A stretch of DNA of 45,265 nucleotides from Akkermansia muciniphila (GCA_945860285.1 CAMAQB010000016.1:1-45265), one strand, 5' to 3'; shown: positions 33,150-41,327, counted from the stretch's first letter. Notes: a model not told the origin generated them from the sequence alone. Numbers and translations: made by a program.

Positions 33150-35687
33150 ATGAAAGAAGCTGCCGCCCGTATCAAAATCAACAAGCTGCTGGAAAACGCA
33201 GGCTGGCGCTTCTTTGCGGACTCTAAAGGCCCTGCGAACATACAGCTTGAGCCCAGCGTTACGGTGAAGACGCAAGACCTCGACGCGCTCGGCGAGAACT
33301 TCGAGAAGTCCAGCAAGGGCTTCATCGACTTTCTGCTTCTGAACGAAAAATCTTTCCCCTTCATCGTCCTCGAAGCCAAGGCCGAGGACAAAAGTCCGCT
33401 CGTCGGCAAGGAGCAGGCGCGCAAATATGCCAAGTCACAGAACTGCCGCTTCGTCATCCTCTCCAACGGCAACCTGCATTACTTCTGGGACCTCGAACGC
33501 GGCAACCCGTATGTCATCACCGCGTTCCCCACGCCGGCCTCGGTCGCCGGCTACCAGAAGACCACGCCCGACCCGAAGCGCCTCATCGAGGAAGTCGTCG
33601 AGGATGACTATGTCGTTCTCACCCAGCGCCCGAACTACGCCACGGAAGCCGCTTGGAAGAACGAAGCCGAGCGCGCGCGCTTTATCGAGGTCAACGGGCT
33701 TCGCTTCCTGCGTCCTTACCAGAAGAAAGCCATCGTCTCCATCCAGCAGTCCATCAAGAAAGGCAGTGACCGCTTCCTCCTCGAAATGGCCACCGGCACC
33801 GGCAAGACGCTCACCGCCGCCGCCATCATCAAGCTCTTCCTCCGCACCGGCAACGCCCGCCGCGTCCTCTTTCTTGTGGACCGGCTGGAGCTCGAAGATC
33901 AGGCGCTCAAGGCTTTCGATAAGGTGCTGAAGAACGACTACAAGAGTGTCATCTACAAAGAGAATCGGGATAACTGGCGGCACGCCGCGGTCGTCGTCAC
34001 CACCGTCCAGTCGCTGCTCTTCAATAACAAATACCAGCAGCTCTTTTCGCCAACCGACTTCGACCTCGTCATCTCCGACGAAGCACATCGCTCCATCGGC
34101 GGCAATGCCCGCGCCGTGTTCGACTACTTCATCGGCTACAAGCTTGGCCTCACCGCCACGCCGTTCGACTACCTCAAGAAATTCGACAAGGACAAGCCTA
34201 CCACCAGAGACCCGCGCGAGTTCGAGCGCCGCCTCATGCTGGATACCTACCGCACCTTCGGCTGTGACGACGGCCAGCCCACTTTCCGATACTCCCTGCT
34301 CGATGGCGTGAAGGATGGCTTCCTCATCAATCCCACCGTCGTGGACGCCCGTAGCACGGTCACCACGCAGCTTCTCTCCGACTCGGGCTTCGTCGTCTCG
34401 TTCAAGGACGACGAAGGCGATGACCACGACGAGGCCTTCAAGCAACGGCAGTTTGAAAAACGCTTCTTCTCCAAGGCCACCAACCAGCTCTTCTGCAAGA
34501 CTTTCCTCGAAAACGCCCTCCGTGATCCGATCAGCGGCGAGATTGGCAAGTCCATCGTCTTCGCCGTCAGCCAGCATCACGCGGGCAAGCTGGCGCAGAT
34601 TCTCAATGAGATGGCCGACCGGATGTTCCCCGGAAAATACCAGTCTGACTTCGCTGTGCAGGTCACCTCACAGGTGGATGGAGCCCAGCAGCACACGATT
34701 AATTTCACCAACAACAACCTGCTCGGCTCCGCCAACTTCATCCCCACCTACAAGACCAGCAAAGCCCGCGTCTGTGTCACCGTCGGCATGATGACTACCG
34801 GATATGATTGCCCGGACCTCCTGAACCTCGGGCTCTTCCGTCCCATCTTCTCGCCCACTGACTTCATCCAGATCAAAGGGCGCGGCACCAGGAAACACGA
34901 TTTCCGTGAAACGCTCTTTGACGAGTCGATCCGAGAGAGCGTGAAGGAGCCGACGAAGGCCTCCTTCAAGCTCTTCGACTTCTTCGCTAACTGCGAATAC
35001 TTCGAGAAAGAGTTCAAATACGATCAAGTGCGCAAGCTGCCAAAACCCAAAGGTGAAGTCGGTGAAGGCGGAGAAGAAGGCGGCGGTGGAGTCACGGGTG
35101 GCACATTTGAACATCTTGGTGAAGACATTCTCTCCACCATCAAAGTGGAAGCCATCGGTGTCGAAGGCATGAAGATCGACCGCATGTTCTACGAGAAATT
35201 CGAAGACACTGTGCGCGAAAACGACTTCATCGCCGCCAATATAGAGGCCGGTCAATGGGATCGTGTCATCGACTACGTGAACAAGGAGCTCTTCGATAAA
35301 CCCGCCGAGTTCTACAACCTCGACAAGCTCCGCAAGGCAGCGGCGGTGGATCGCCGCCTCACGCTGCGCGAAATCCTCGAAAAGATCTTCGGCCTGATCC
35401 CGCGCTTCAAGTCCAAGGACGAGCTGCTTGAAGAGGAGTTCGCCAAGTTCGTGGCCGATTACAAACCCAGCGAGGCCAAGCTCATCCCCGCATTGAAGCA
35501 GTTCTTCAAAGCCTACGCCACCGACAGCCACGTCCGCTCCATTCTCGATGATTCTAAGCGGCTTACAGAACTCTACACCACCACCTCCTTCACCATCGCC
35601 GACCTCAAAGCCGTGCCTCCTGAATACCGCAAGCTCATCCCCGAGTATATCAAGGATTATGTGAGCCTGAACCAGTTTGCTGCCTGA
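33150..35687 (+). CDS. hsdR: Type I restriction enzyme R subunit (HsdR, EcoEI-like)
   Basis: The ATP-dependent translocase and nuclease of a type I restriction system, 845 residues. The N-terminal PD-(D/E)xK nuclease has Asp60 (GFIDFLLL) and Glu75-x-Lys77 (VLEAKAED). The helicase has Walker A at 215-220 (TGTGKT), the DEAH box at 310-313 (ISDEAHRS), and a second RecA domain with MTTGYDCPDLLNLGLFRP and FIQIKGRGTRKHD. The C-terminal EcoEI_R_C-type helical region includes an acidic/Gly-rich linker (GEGGEEGGGG). Start ATG 33150 lies just after the hsdM remnant. It appears intact and is followed two bases later by the KilA-N gene. Confidence 0.93.
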   Translation: MKEAAARIKINKLLENAGWRFFADSKGPANIQLEPSVTVKTQDLDALGENFEKSSKGFIDFLLLNEKSFPFIVLEAKAEDKSPLVGKEQARKYAKSQNCRFVILSNGNLHYFWDLERGNPYVITAFPTPASVAGYQKTTPDPKRLIEEVVEDDYVVLTQRPNYATEAAWKNEAERARFIEVNGLRFLRPYQKKAIVSIQQSIKKGSDRFLLEMATGTGKTLTAAAIIKLFLRTGNARRVLFLVDRLELEDQALKAFDKVLKNDYKSVIYKENRDNWRHAAVVVTTVQSLLFNNKYQQLFSPTDFDLVISDEAHRSIGGNARAVFDYFIGYKLGLTATPFDYLKKFDKDKPTTRDPREFERRLMLDTYRTFGCDDGQPTFRYSLLDGVKDGFLINPTVVDARSTVTTQLLSDSGFVVSFKDDEGDDHDEAFKQRQFEKRFFSKATNQLFCKTFLENALRDPISGEIGKSIVFAVSQHHAGKLAQILNEMADRMFPGKYQSDFAVQVTSQVDGAQQHTINFTNNNLLGSANFIPTYKTSKARVCVTVGMMTTGYDCPDLLNLGLFRPIFSPTDFIQIKGRGTRKHDFRETLFDESIRESVKEPTKASFKLFDFFANCEYFEKEFKYDQVRKLPKPKGEVGEGGEEGGGGVTGGTFEHLGEDILSTIKVEAIGVEGMKIDRMFYEKFEDTVRENDFIAANIEAGQWDRVIDYVNKELFDKPAEFYNLDKLRKAAAVDRRLTLREILEKIFGLIPRFKSKDELLEEEFAKFVADYKPSEAKLIPALKQFFKAYATDSHVRSILDDSKRLTELYTTTSFTIADLKAVPPEYRKLIPEYIKDYVSLNQFAA

Positions 35688-35689
35688 TC

Positions 35690-36520
35690 ATGAACCCGAC
35701 CAAGAAATCCACTCTCCTCGTTAAGGGAAGCACTGTTGCGGTTCTTTCCCGCCAAGCTGATGATTATATTTCGCTCACGGATATTGCGAAACACAAGGAA
35801 CCTGATCGTGCCGACCAAGTGATCCAAAACTGGATGAGAAACCGCAACACCGTGGAATTTCTTGGCATTTGGGAGAATCTGAATAATCCGGATTTTAAAC
35901 CCCTCGAATTCGAGGGGTTTAGAAATCGGGCAGGGCTCAATAGTTTCGTGCTCACACCTCGGCAATGGATCGATAGCACCGCAGCCGTCGGGCTCATATC
36001 CAAATCTGGGCGCTACGGCGGTACTTTTGCCCACAAGGATATTGCGTTCGAGTTCGCCTCCTGGATATCGGTTGAATTCAAGCTTTATCTCATTCGAGAG
36101 TTTCAACGCCTTAAGGTGGACGAAAGCAACCGCCTCCAGCTCGGCTGGAACCTCCAGCGCACTCTCGCCAAGATCAATTATCGCATCCACACCGATGCCA
36201 TCAAAGAGACGCTCATCCCGCCGGCCATCACCAAGGCCCAGACCGCCCTCGTTTATGCCAAAGAAGCCGACGTGCTCAACGTCGCCCTCTTTGGACAAAC
36301 CGCGAAGCAATGGCGGGATGCTCACCCCGACGCCGATGGCAATATCCGTGACCACGCCCCGCTGGAGCAACTCGTCGTCCTCACCAACCTCGAAAGCCTC
36401 AACTCCGTGCTCATCCGCCAAGGTCTGCCCCAGCCCGAACGCCTGCAAAAGCTCAATGAAATCGCCATCACCCAGATGCGCACGCTCCTTTCCGCCAACA
36501 ACGTCCAACGCCTCAAGTAA
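35690..36520 (+). CDS. KilA-N domain protein in a type I restriction operon
   Basis: 276 residues. The N-terminal KilA-N domain spans about residues 10-125 (DYISLTDIAKHKEPDRADQV, NWMRNRNTVEFLGIWENLNN, FVLTPRQWIDSTAAVGLISK). A region conserved in restriction-island homologues follows (GTFAHKDIAFEFASWISVEF, YLIREFQRLK). KilA-N is a DNA-binding domain first known from phages and large DNA viruses. Proteins of this layout often sit between hsdR and hsdM. The exact role (regulator or accessory subunit) is not established. The stop and the next start overlap (TAATG). A perfect 26-bp palindrome lies inside the gene. Confidence 0.85.
   Translation: MNPTKKSTLLVKGSTVAVLSRQADDYISLTDIAKHKEPDRADQVIQNWMRNRNTVEFLGIWENLNNPDFKPLEFEGFRNRAGLNSFVLTPRQWIDSTAAVGLISKSGRYGGTFAHKDIAFEFASWISVEFKLYLIREFQRLKVDESNRLQLGWNLQRTLAKINYRIHTDAIKETLIPPAITKAQTALVYAKEADVLNVALFGQTAKQWRDAHPDADGNIRDHAPLEQLVVLTNLESLNSVLIRQGLPQPERLQKLNEIAITQMRTLLSANNVQRLK
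35896..35921. repeat. Perfect 26-bp palindrome inside the KilA-N gene
   Basis: The 26 bases from 35896 to 35921 equal their own reverse complement, centred on GAATTC: the left half is TAAACCCCTCGAA. The complementarity extends outward a further five bases with one bulge (GATTT before, AAATC after). It encodes KPLEFEGFR in a segment that is conserved in the family, so it is not an obvious insertion. Confidence 0.95.
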
Positions 36521-38472
36521 TGCTAGACACCACCACCAAACGCCGCATCGACACCGCCCGCGACATCCTCGTCGGCAAAGTCCCCGATCCCAAGTCCCAA
36601 GTCGAGCAGATCACCATCGCCCTCATCTACAAGTTCATGGACGACATGGACGCCGAGGCGGAGGAACTCGGCGGGGAGCGTGCCTTCTTCACCGGCGATT
36701 TTGCCCGCTACGGCTGGGCCAAGCTCATGGCTCCCTCCCTTGGCGGCCACGAGATGCTCGGTCTCTACGGGGAAGGCATCTCCAAAATGCCCGAAAACCC
36801 TGGCGTCCCCGCGCTCTTCCGCGACATCTTTAAAAACGCCTACCTGCCTTACCGCGACCCCGAGACGCTCAGAGCCTTCCTCAAGATCATCGACGAGTTC
36901 AGCTACGACCACAGCGAGCGCCTCGGCGACGCCTTCGAGTATCTCCTCAGCGTCCTCGGCTCACAGGGAGATGCCGGCCAGTTCCGCACCCCGCGCCACA
37001 TCATTGATTTCATGGTCGAGGTCCTGGCCCCGCAGAAGCACGAGACCATTCTTGATCCCGCTTGCGGCACCGCTGGATTCCTCATCTCCGCCTACAAGCA
37101 CATCCTCCGCACCAACACTGATGCCAAGGGCCACAGCACCCTCACCCCGGATGAAAAAGGCCGCCTCGCCAAGAATTTTACGGGCTACGACATCTCGCCA
37201 GACATGGTTCGCCTCTCGCTGGTGAACCTCTACCTCCACGGCTTCACTGATCCCCACATCTACGAATACGACAGCCTCACTCAGGATGATCGGTGGAACG
37301 AATTTGCCGACGTCATTCTCGCCAACCCGCCCTTTATGTCCCCAAAAGGCGGCATCAAACCCCACAAGCGCTTCTCCATCCAAGCCAAGCGCAGCGAAGT
37401 CCTCTTCGTGGACTACATGGCCGAGCATCTCACGCCCACCGGCCGCGCCGCCATAATCGTCCCCGAGGGTATCATCTTCCAGAGCCAGACCGCCTACAAA
37501 GACCTGCGGAAGATGCTCGTGGAGAACTCCCTCGTTGCCGTCGTCTCACTCCCGGCGGGCTGTTTCAATCCCTACTCCGGAGTGAAGACCAGCATCCTCA
37601 TCCTCGACAAATCCCTCGCCCGCCAGAGCGGCACCATCGCCTTCTTCAAAGTGGAGGCCGACGGCTTCGGCCTCGGCGCCCAACGCCGCGCCATCGAAAA
37701 AAACGATCTCCCGCAAGTGCAGGCCGAACTCGCCGCCTACCTCCAAGCCCTGCGCACCCAAGCGTCCACCGAGACGACCCTCGCCCTCACTTCCACCGCC
37801 CAGATCGTGGCGAAAGAAAAGATCGCCGCGAATGGCGACTACAACCTCAGCGGCGAGCGGTATCGAGAAGGAGATGCGCGCCGGTCTGCATTCCCGCTTC
37901 GTCGGTTCGAGGAAGTCTGCACCTTAGAATACGGCGCAAGCCTGCCAAAGGAAAAGCGTGTGGAAGGTCCCTATCCGGTGGTCGGATCAAACGGAATCAC
38001 CGGCTACCACAGCGAATATCTGATCGAAGGGCCAGCAATCGTAGTCGGGCGCAAGGGATCGGCGGGCGAAGTCACATTGATCGACAAGAACTGCTTCCCG
38101 ATCGACACGACATATTACGTCAAACAAACGAACCCCGCAGAGTCGAACATCAGCTTTCTGTATTGGCTGCTGAAGACGTTGAACCTACCCGAGCTGCGCG
38201 GTGGCGCAGGGATTCCCGGCCTGAATCGGACCGACGTTTACGAAACCCACCAAATCCCCCTGCCGCCGCTGGAGGTGCAGAAGGAGATCGTGGCGGAGAT
38301 CGAGGGCTACCAGAACGAGATCGAACGACTCAAAACCGAGATCGCGAATCAGGAAAAAAACATCCAAAGATCAATAGCCAGAGTCTGGGGCGAGGATTCC
38401 GAGAGCGCCAACGGCGCACCGCCATCCCAGCCTGGGGCAACGCCCCAGGAACCATCGTCGGAAAACCCATGA
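36520..38472 (+). CDS. hsdM: HsdM methyltransferase fused to a half HsdS (single target-recognition domain)
   Basis: 650 residues. The N-terminal four-helix HsdM_N domain (DTARDILVGK...YKFMDDMD) is followed by an N6-adenine methyltransferase with SAM motif LDPACGTAGFL (178-188; the usual second G of GTGG is A) and catalytic NPPF (269-272). From about residue 450 the chain continues without a break into an HsdS-type target-recognition domain (LRRFEEVCTLEYGASLPKEK, NGITGYHSEYLIEGPAIVVG, GIPGLNRTDVYETHQIPLPP). One conserved coiled coil follows (LEVQKEIVAEIEGYQNEIER). The last 25 residues (ANGAPPSQPGATPQE...) are translated REP repeat. With a single recognition domain, an active enzyme would need to dimerise. 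Confidence 0.88.
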   Translation: MLDTTTKRRIDTARDILVGKVPDPKSQVEQITIALIYKFMDDMDAEAEELGGERAFFTGDFARYGWAKLMAPSLGGHEMLGLYGEGISKMPENPGVPALFRDIFKNAYLPYRDPETLRAFLKIIDEFSYDHSERLGDAFEYLLSVLGSQGDAGQFRTPRHIIDFMVEVLAPQKHETILDPACGTAGFLISAYKHILRTNTDAKGHSTLTPDEKGRLAKNFTGYDISPDMVRLSLVNLYLHGFTDPHIYEYDSLTQDDRWNEFADVILANPPFMSPKGGIKPHKRFSIQAKRSEVLFVDYMAEHLTPTGRAAIIVPEGIIFQSQTAYKDLRKMLVENSLVAVVSLPAGCFNPYSGVKTSILILDKSLARQSGTIAFFKVEADGFGLGAQRRAIEKNDLPQVQAELAAYLQALRTQASTETTLALTSTAQIVAKEKIAANGDYNLSGERYREGDARRSAFPLRRFEEVCTLEYGASLPKEKRVEGPYPVVGSNGITGYHSEYLIEGPAIVVGRKGSAGEVTLIDKNCFPIDTTYYVKQTNPAESNISFLYWLLKTLNLPELRGGAGIPGLNRTDVYETHQIPLPPLEVQKEIVAEIEGYQNEIERLKTEIANQEKNIQRSIARVWGEDSESANGAPPSQPGATPQEPSSENP

Positions 38473-38485
38473 GGGCTGAAAGCCC
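38431..38485 (+). repeat. REP element, left copy
   Basis: Two hairpins characterise the element: CCTGGGGC-aac-GCCCCAGG at 38431-38449 and GGGCT-gaa-AGCCC at 38473-38485. It overlaps the last codons of the hsdM-S fusion and lies directly upstream of the REP-associated transposase. The same pair in inverted order and orientation occurs at 38960-39014, and a same-orientation copy at 39236-39290. Confidence 0.85.
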
Positions 38486-38496
38486 GACCCATCGCC

Positions 38497-38949
38497 ATGC
38501 CCCAATCGCTCTCGCTCGTCATCGTCCACGTCATCTTCAGCACGAAGGAACGCCACCCATTCCTCGACCCTGACACGCGCCCGAAACTTCACGCCTATCT
38601 CGCGACAGTCGCCCGCAACATTGGCTGTGAGGCGTATCGCGTCGGCGGCGTGGCGGATCATGTTCATCTCGCCATCCGATTGTCGCGCACCGTCACCATC
38701 GCGAATTTGGTGCAGGAGTTGAAAACGTCGTCATCGAAATGGGTGAAGACCCAATCGCCCGGCCTCGCAGCTTTCGCGTGGCAACGCGGCTATGGATGTT
38801 TCTCCGTCGGTCCGTCGGATTTGGAACCATTGAGGGCATACATTGACGACCAGGAGAAGCACCACGAAACGCGGACGTTCCAGGATGAGTTTCGGATATT
38901 TCTTAAAAAATACGGTGTGGAATACAATGAGGCCTATGTCTGGGATTGA
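38497..38949 (+). CDS. REP-associated tyrosine transposase (Y1/IS200-like, RAYT)
   Basis: 150 residues of the Y1_Tnp family, single-strand HUH transposases that act on REP hairpins. The HUH motif is His55-Val-His57 in GGVADHVHLAIRL, and the catalytic tyrosine is probably Tyr115 in LRAYIDDQEKHHE, with Gln119. The start sequence MPQSLSLVIVHVIFSTKERH and the QRGYGCFSVGPSDLE block are typical. It is flanked by REP hairpins in inverted orientation and sits in the middle of a disrupted hsdS. It looks complete and may still be active. Confidence 0.9.
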   Translation: MPQSLSLVIVHVIFSTKERHPFLDPDTRPKLHAYLATVARNIGCEAYRVGGVADHVHLAIRLSRTVTIANLVQELKTSSSKWVKTQSPGLAAFAWQRGYGCFSVGPSDLEPLRAYIDDQEKHHETRTFQDEFRIFLKKYGVEYNEAYVWD

Positions 38950-38959
38950 CCAATGGATC

Positions 38960-39014
38960 GGGCTTTCAGCCCTTGGTTCTGTGCGGGCCACGTTTCCTGG
39001 GGCGATGCCCCAGG
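38960..39014 (-). repeat. REP element, right inverted copy
   Basis: GGGCT-ttc-AGCCC at 38960-38972 and CCTGGGGC-gat-GCCCCAGG at 38996-39014 are the reverse-complement arrangement of the left copy, 10 bases after the transposase stop. Together the two copies bracket the transposase. Another small hairpin, GGGCC-ttt-GGCCC, follows at about 39028-39040. Confidence 0.85.
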
Positions 39015-39049
39015 CTGGGATGGAGTGGGCCTTTGGCCCTCCGTTGCGC

Positions 39050-39277
39050 CTTTTCCAAATTCCCCTCCCACCCCTCGCCACGCAGCAAGCCATCGTGGCC
39101 GAGATCGAAGTCGAGCAAGCGCTGGTCGCCGCCAACCGCGAACTGATCACCCGGTTCGAGCAAAAGATCCAAGCCACCCTCGCGCGGATTTGGGGCGAGG
39201 ATTCCGACAGCGCCAACGGCGCACCGCCATCCCAGCCTGGGGCAACGCCCCAGGAACTATCGCCGAAAAACCCATGA
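39050..39277 (+). pseudogene. HsdS C-terminal fragment (second conserved region)
   Basis: After the right REP copy the frame resumes as LFQIPLPPLATQQAIVAEIE and continues through ALVAANRELITRFEQKIQAT and LARIWGED, the second conserved coiled-coil region of an HsdS. It ends with a REP-derived tail (ANGAPPSQPGATPQE). The second target-recognition domain that should precede it is missing; the transposase and REP pair occupy that place. No good start codon or ribosome site precedes the fragment, so it is probably not made as a protein. Confidence 0.75.
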
Positions 39278-39421
39278 GGGCTGAAAGCCCGCCTCATCGC
39301 CATGCCGCAATCACTGAGCCTCGTCATCATCCACGTCATCTTCAGCACGAAGGATCGCCACCCATTCCTCGACCAGGACACGCGCCCCAAACTCCATGCC
39401 TATCTCGCGACCGTCGCCCGC
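39192..39421 (+). repeat. About 230-bp duplication of the hsdS end, REP and transposase start
   Basis: This stretch repeats about 38387-38617 with scattered differences: the hsdS end (GGGGCGAGGATTCCGA), the REP hairpins (39236-39254 and 39278-39290), and the first 40 codons of the transposase gene. Similarity stops abruptly after the codons for TVAR in both copies, at 39421. Confidence 0.85.
39302..39421 (+). pseudogene. Truncated second REP-associated transposase
   Basis: The first 40 residues (MPQSLSLVIIHVIFSTKDRH ... LHAYLATVAR) match the full transposase upstream. The HUH motif and the catalytic tyrosine are missing, because the sequence switches to unrelated coding at 39422. The frame runs on into the small ORF that follows. 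Confidence 0.85.
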
Positions 39422-39433
39422 CCAGCTGGCAGT

Positions 39434-39625
39434 ATGAACCCACGCGCTCTCATCGTCTTCAAGCACGATAGCCAACTTGGCAACGCACCTAGCCACAAGC
39501 TCTTTGAACTTGTTTCCGTGAAGAAGAAAGAAAGCGTCGAAGTCCCGCGTGCTTTCACTGACTATGAAGTAACCATTGATCGCGGCGGACTTCCCACCAG
39601 AGTAGAGATCATTGAACGCATCTAA
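39434..39625 (+). CDS. Small ORF between transposase remnant and fic
   Basis: An ATG at 39434, in frame with the transposase remnant, gives 63 residues (MNPRALIVFKHDSQLGNAPS ... RVEIIERI). The composition is protein-like and unlike the transposase. The TAA lies two bases before the fic ATG, so it may be the first gene of a fic operon or the 3' end of a gene truncated by the duplication. I do not recognise the family. Confidence 0.4.
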   Translation: MNPRALIVFKHDSQLGNAPSHKLFELVSVKKKESVEVPRAFTDYEVTIDRGGLPTRVEIIERI

Positions 39626-39627
39626 TC

Positions 39628-40671
39628 ATGTCCACGCCCCACCGCCCACCGTTCACCATTACCCCCCGCATTCTCGGCCATGTGGCGGCGTGTTGCGAAC
39701 GGGTGGGGAGTTGGCGGGGAGGGGAGGGATTAGCACTTTCCCCGCAACTGCGACGGGAAAACCGCATCCGCAGCATTCAGGCATCTCTCGCCATTGAGAA
39801 CAACAGCTTGAGTATCGATCAGGTCACGGCGATTCTGGAGGGGCGTCGGGTCATGGGCCTGCCGCGTGAAATTCAGGAGGTCAAGAATGCCATCGCCTGC
39901 TATGATCAGCTCGCTTCCTTTGATACCTCGTCGGCACCGGATTTCCTCAAGGCGCATGGGCTCATGATGATGGCCCTCGCCGATGATGCGGGGAACTTTC
40001 GCCGTGGCGGTGTCGGCATCTACCGCGGCAATCAGCTCATTCACATGGCTCCCCCGGCAGATCGCGTCCCGTATTTGATCGATGATCTTTTTGCTTGGTT
40101 CGCCAGCACGGACCTTCACCCACTCATCGCCAGCTCGATTCTCCATTACGAAATTGAGTTCATCCATCCCTTTTCCGATGGCAACGGACGCATGGGGCGG
40201 TTGTGGCAATCGCTTGCGCTCGCCCGCTGGCATCCAGAACTCGCCTACCTGCCCGTGGAAAGCGTCATTCGCGAACGCCAAACCGCCTATTACAATGCTC
40301 TCGGGGCATCTGATCGAGCCGCCGAGGCCACGCCTTTTATCGAATTAATCCTCGATGCCATTACAGAATCTCTCGATTCGCGCACGAAGAGTGACCCAGC
40401 TAGTGACCCGGCTAGTGACCCAGTATCCCGTTTGCTTGCCCTCTTCAAAAGTAACGAATCACTCTCGTTCCAGACGATGATGGAGCGCATGCAGCTACGG
40501 CATAGGACTTATTTCCGCCGCACCTTTCTCTCTCCTGCGCTGGCAGCGAAGCGATTGGAAATGACACTGCCCGAGACACCGCGTCATCCGTCCCAACGCT
40601 ATCGCCTGAGAGTCGGTGTGATCAAGCAAGGAGATCATCATATCATCGTGCAGGAAGACAACGAGTCATGA
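39628..40671 (+). CDS. Fic-domain protein (class II, self-inhibited AMPylase type)
   Basis: 347 residues. The Fic motif HPFSDGNGRMGR is at 180-191, complete with catalytic His180. The inhibitory helix S53-x3-E57-N58 (SLAIENN) lies on the N-terminal side, which defines class II. Family knowledge: such enzymes transfer AMP from ATP to target-protein hydroxyls, and the Glu blocks ATP until displaced. A C-terminal winged-helix-like region (about 280-347) follows a short repeated linker, SDPASDPASDP. Target unknown. The stop overlaps the cas4 start (ATGA), though that may be a by-product of rearrangement. Confidence 0.9.
   Translation: MSTPHRPPFTITPRILGHVAACCERVGSWRGGEGLALSPQLRRENRIRSIQASLAIENNSLSIDQVTAILEGRRVMGLPREIQEVKNAIACYDQLASFDTSSAPDFLKAHGLMMMALADDAGNFRRGGVGIYRGNQLIHMAPPADRVPYLIDDLFAWFASTDLHPLIASSILHYEIEFIHPFSDGNGRMGRLWQSLALARWHPELAYLPVESVIRERQTAYYNALGASDRAAEATPFIELILDAITESLDSRTKSDPASDPASDPVSRLLALFKSNESLSFQTMMERMQLRHRTYFRRTFLSPALAAKRLEMTLPETPRHPSQRYRLRVGVIKQGDHHIIVQEDNES
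40390..40425 (+). repeat. Three 12-bp tandem repeats inside fic
   Basis: AGTGACCCAGCT, AGTGACCCGGCT and AGTGACCCAGTA follow each other at 40390-40425 and encode SDPASDPASDPV. They lie in the linker between the Fic domain and the C-terminal helical domain, so copy-number changes keep frame and alter linker length. Confidence 0.9.
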
Positions 40672-41327
40672 CACTTTACCCCGAAGAAGAACTCCTAGCC
40701 ATCTCTGCGCTCCAGCACTGGCTCCATTGCTCGCGCCAGTGTGCGCTGATCCACCTGGAGCAGGCATGGGCAGAAAACAAGTTCACCGCTGAGGGGCGGG
40801 TCATGCACGAACGCGCCCACGATGGCCCGGACGAATCGCGTTCCGGTCTGCGCATCACCCGCGGCATGCCCGTCGCTTCGGCGGCGCTTGGAATCACTGG
40901 CCAATGCGATGTCGTCGAGTTTCACACCGATGGCAGCATCCGCCCCGTGGAATACAAGCGCGGCAAGCCGAAGGGGCATCGCGCTGATGAAGTCCAGCTC
41001 TGTGCTCAAGCGATGTGCCTGGAAGAAATGCGAACCACTACCATAACGGCAGGCGATCTTTACTATGGAAAAAAACGCCGCCGCACAGAAGTTCTCTTCG
41101 ATGAGGCACTCCGCGCACTCGTGCAAGAAACCATCACGGCTTTCCGCCACTGCATCCAATCTGGCATCACTCCACTGGCTGAATACGACCCGCGCCGCTG
41201 TGATGCCTGAACGCTCATCGAACAATGCGAACCACACGCGCTACGCTTCAAAAGCGGGGCGCAGGCCTGGTTCTGCGGCCAACTCGCCGCTCACCAAACC
41301 GCCTTCACTGGCGAATCTGTCTCATGA
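40668..41327 (+). pseudogene. cas4: cas4 interrupted by TGA at an iron-sulfur cysteine
   Basis: Cas4 is a RecB-like nuclease with an Fe-S cluster that processes prespacers with Cas1-Cas2. The N-terminal Cys21 lies in LHCSRQCALIHLEQAW; the nuclease residues are Asp81 (GQCDVVEFH) and Glu95-x-Lys97 (PVEYKRGKPKGHRADEVQLC). Translation stops at TGA 41208-41210 right after RRCDA. The same frame continues TLIEQCEPHALRFK, the usual Cas4 ending, to TGA 41325-41327. In homologues the interrupted motif reads C-x-x-C, so the stop replaces a cluster-ligand Cys (TGC to TGA). A truncated protein would lack two of four ligands. The 3' end overlaps the antisense PIN gene. Confidence 0.85.

Noticed and set aside
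33435-35531. Long open frames antisense to hsdR (33435-34580 and 34668-35531)
   Set aside because: They lie opposite a well-conserved gene in GC-rich sequence, and their translations are low-complexity acidic/hydrophobic strings without recognisable domains.
41208-41210. Selenocysteine at the Cas4 TGA
   Set aside because: No convincing SECIS-like hairpin directly after it. Three other accessory genes nearby are also broken, so simple mutation is the better explanation; kept only as a test in the findings.
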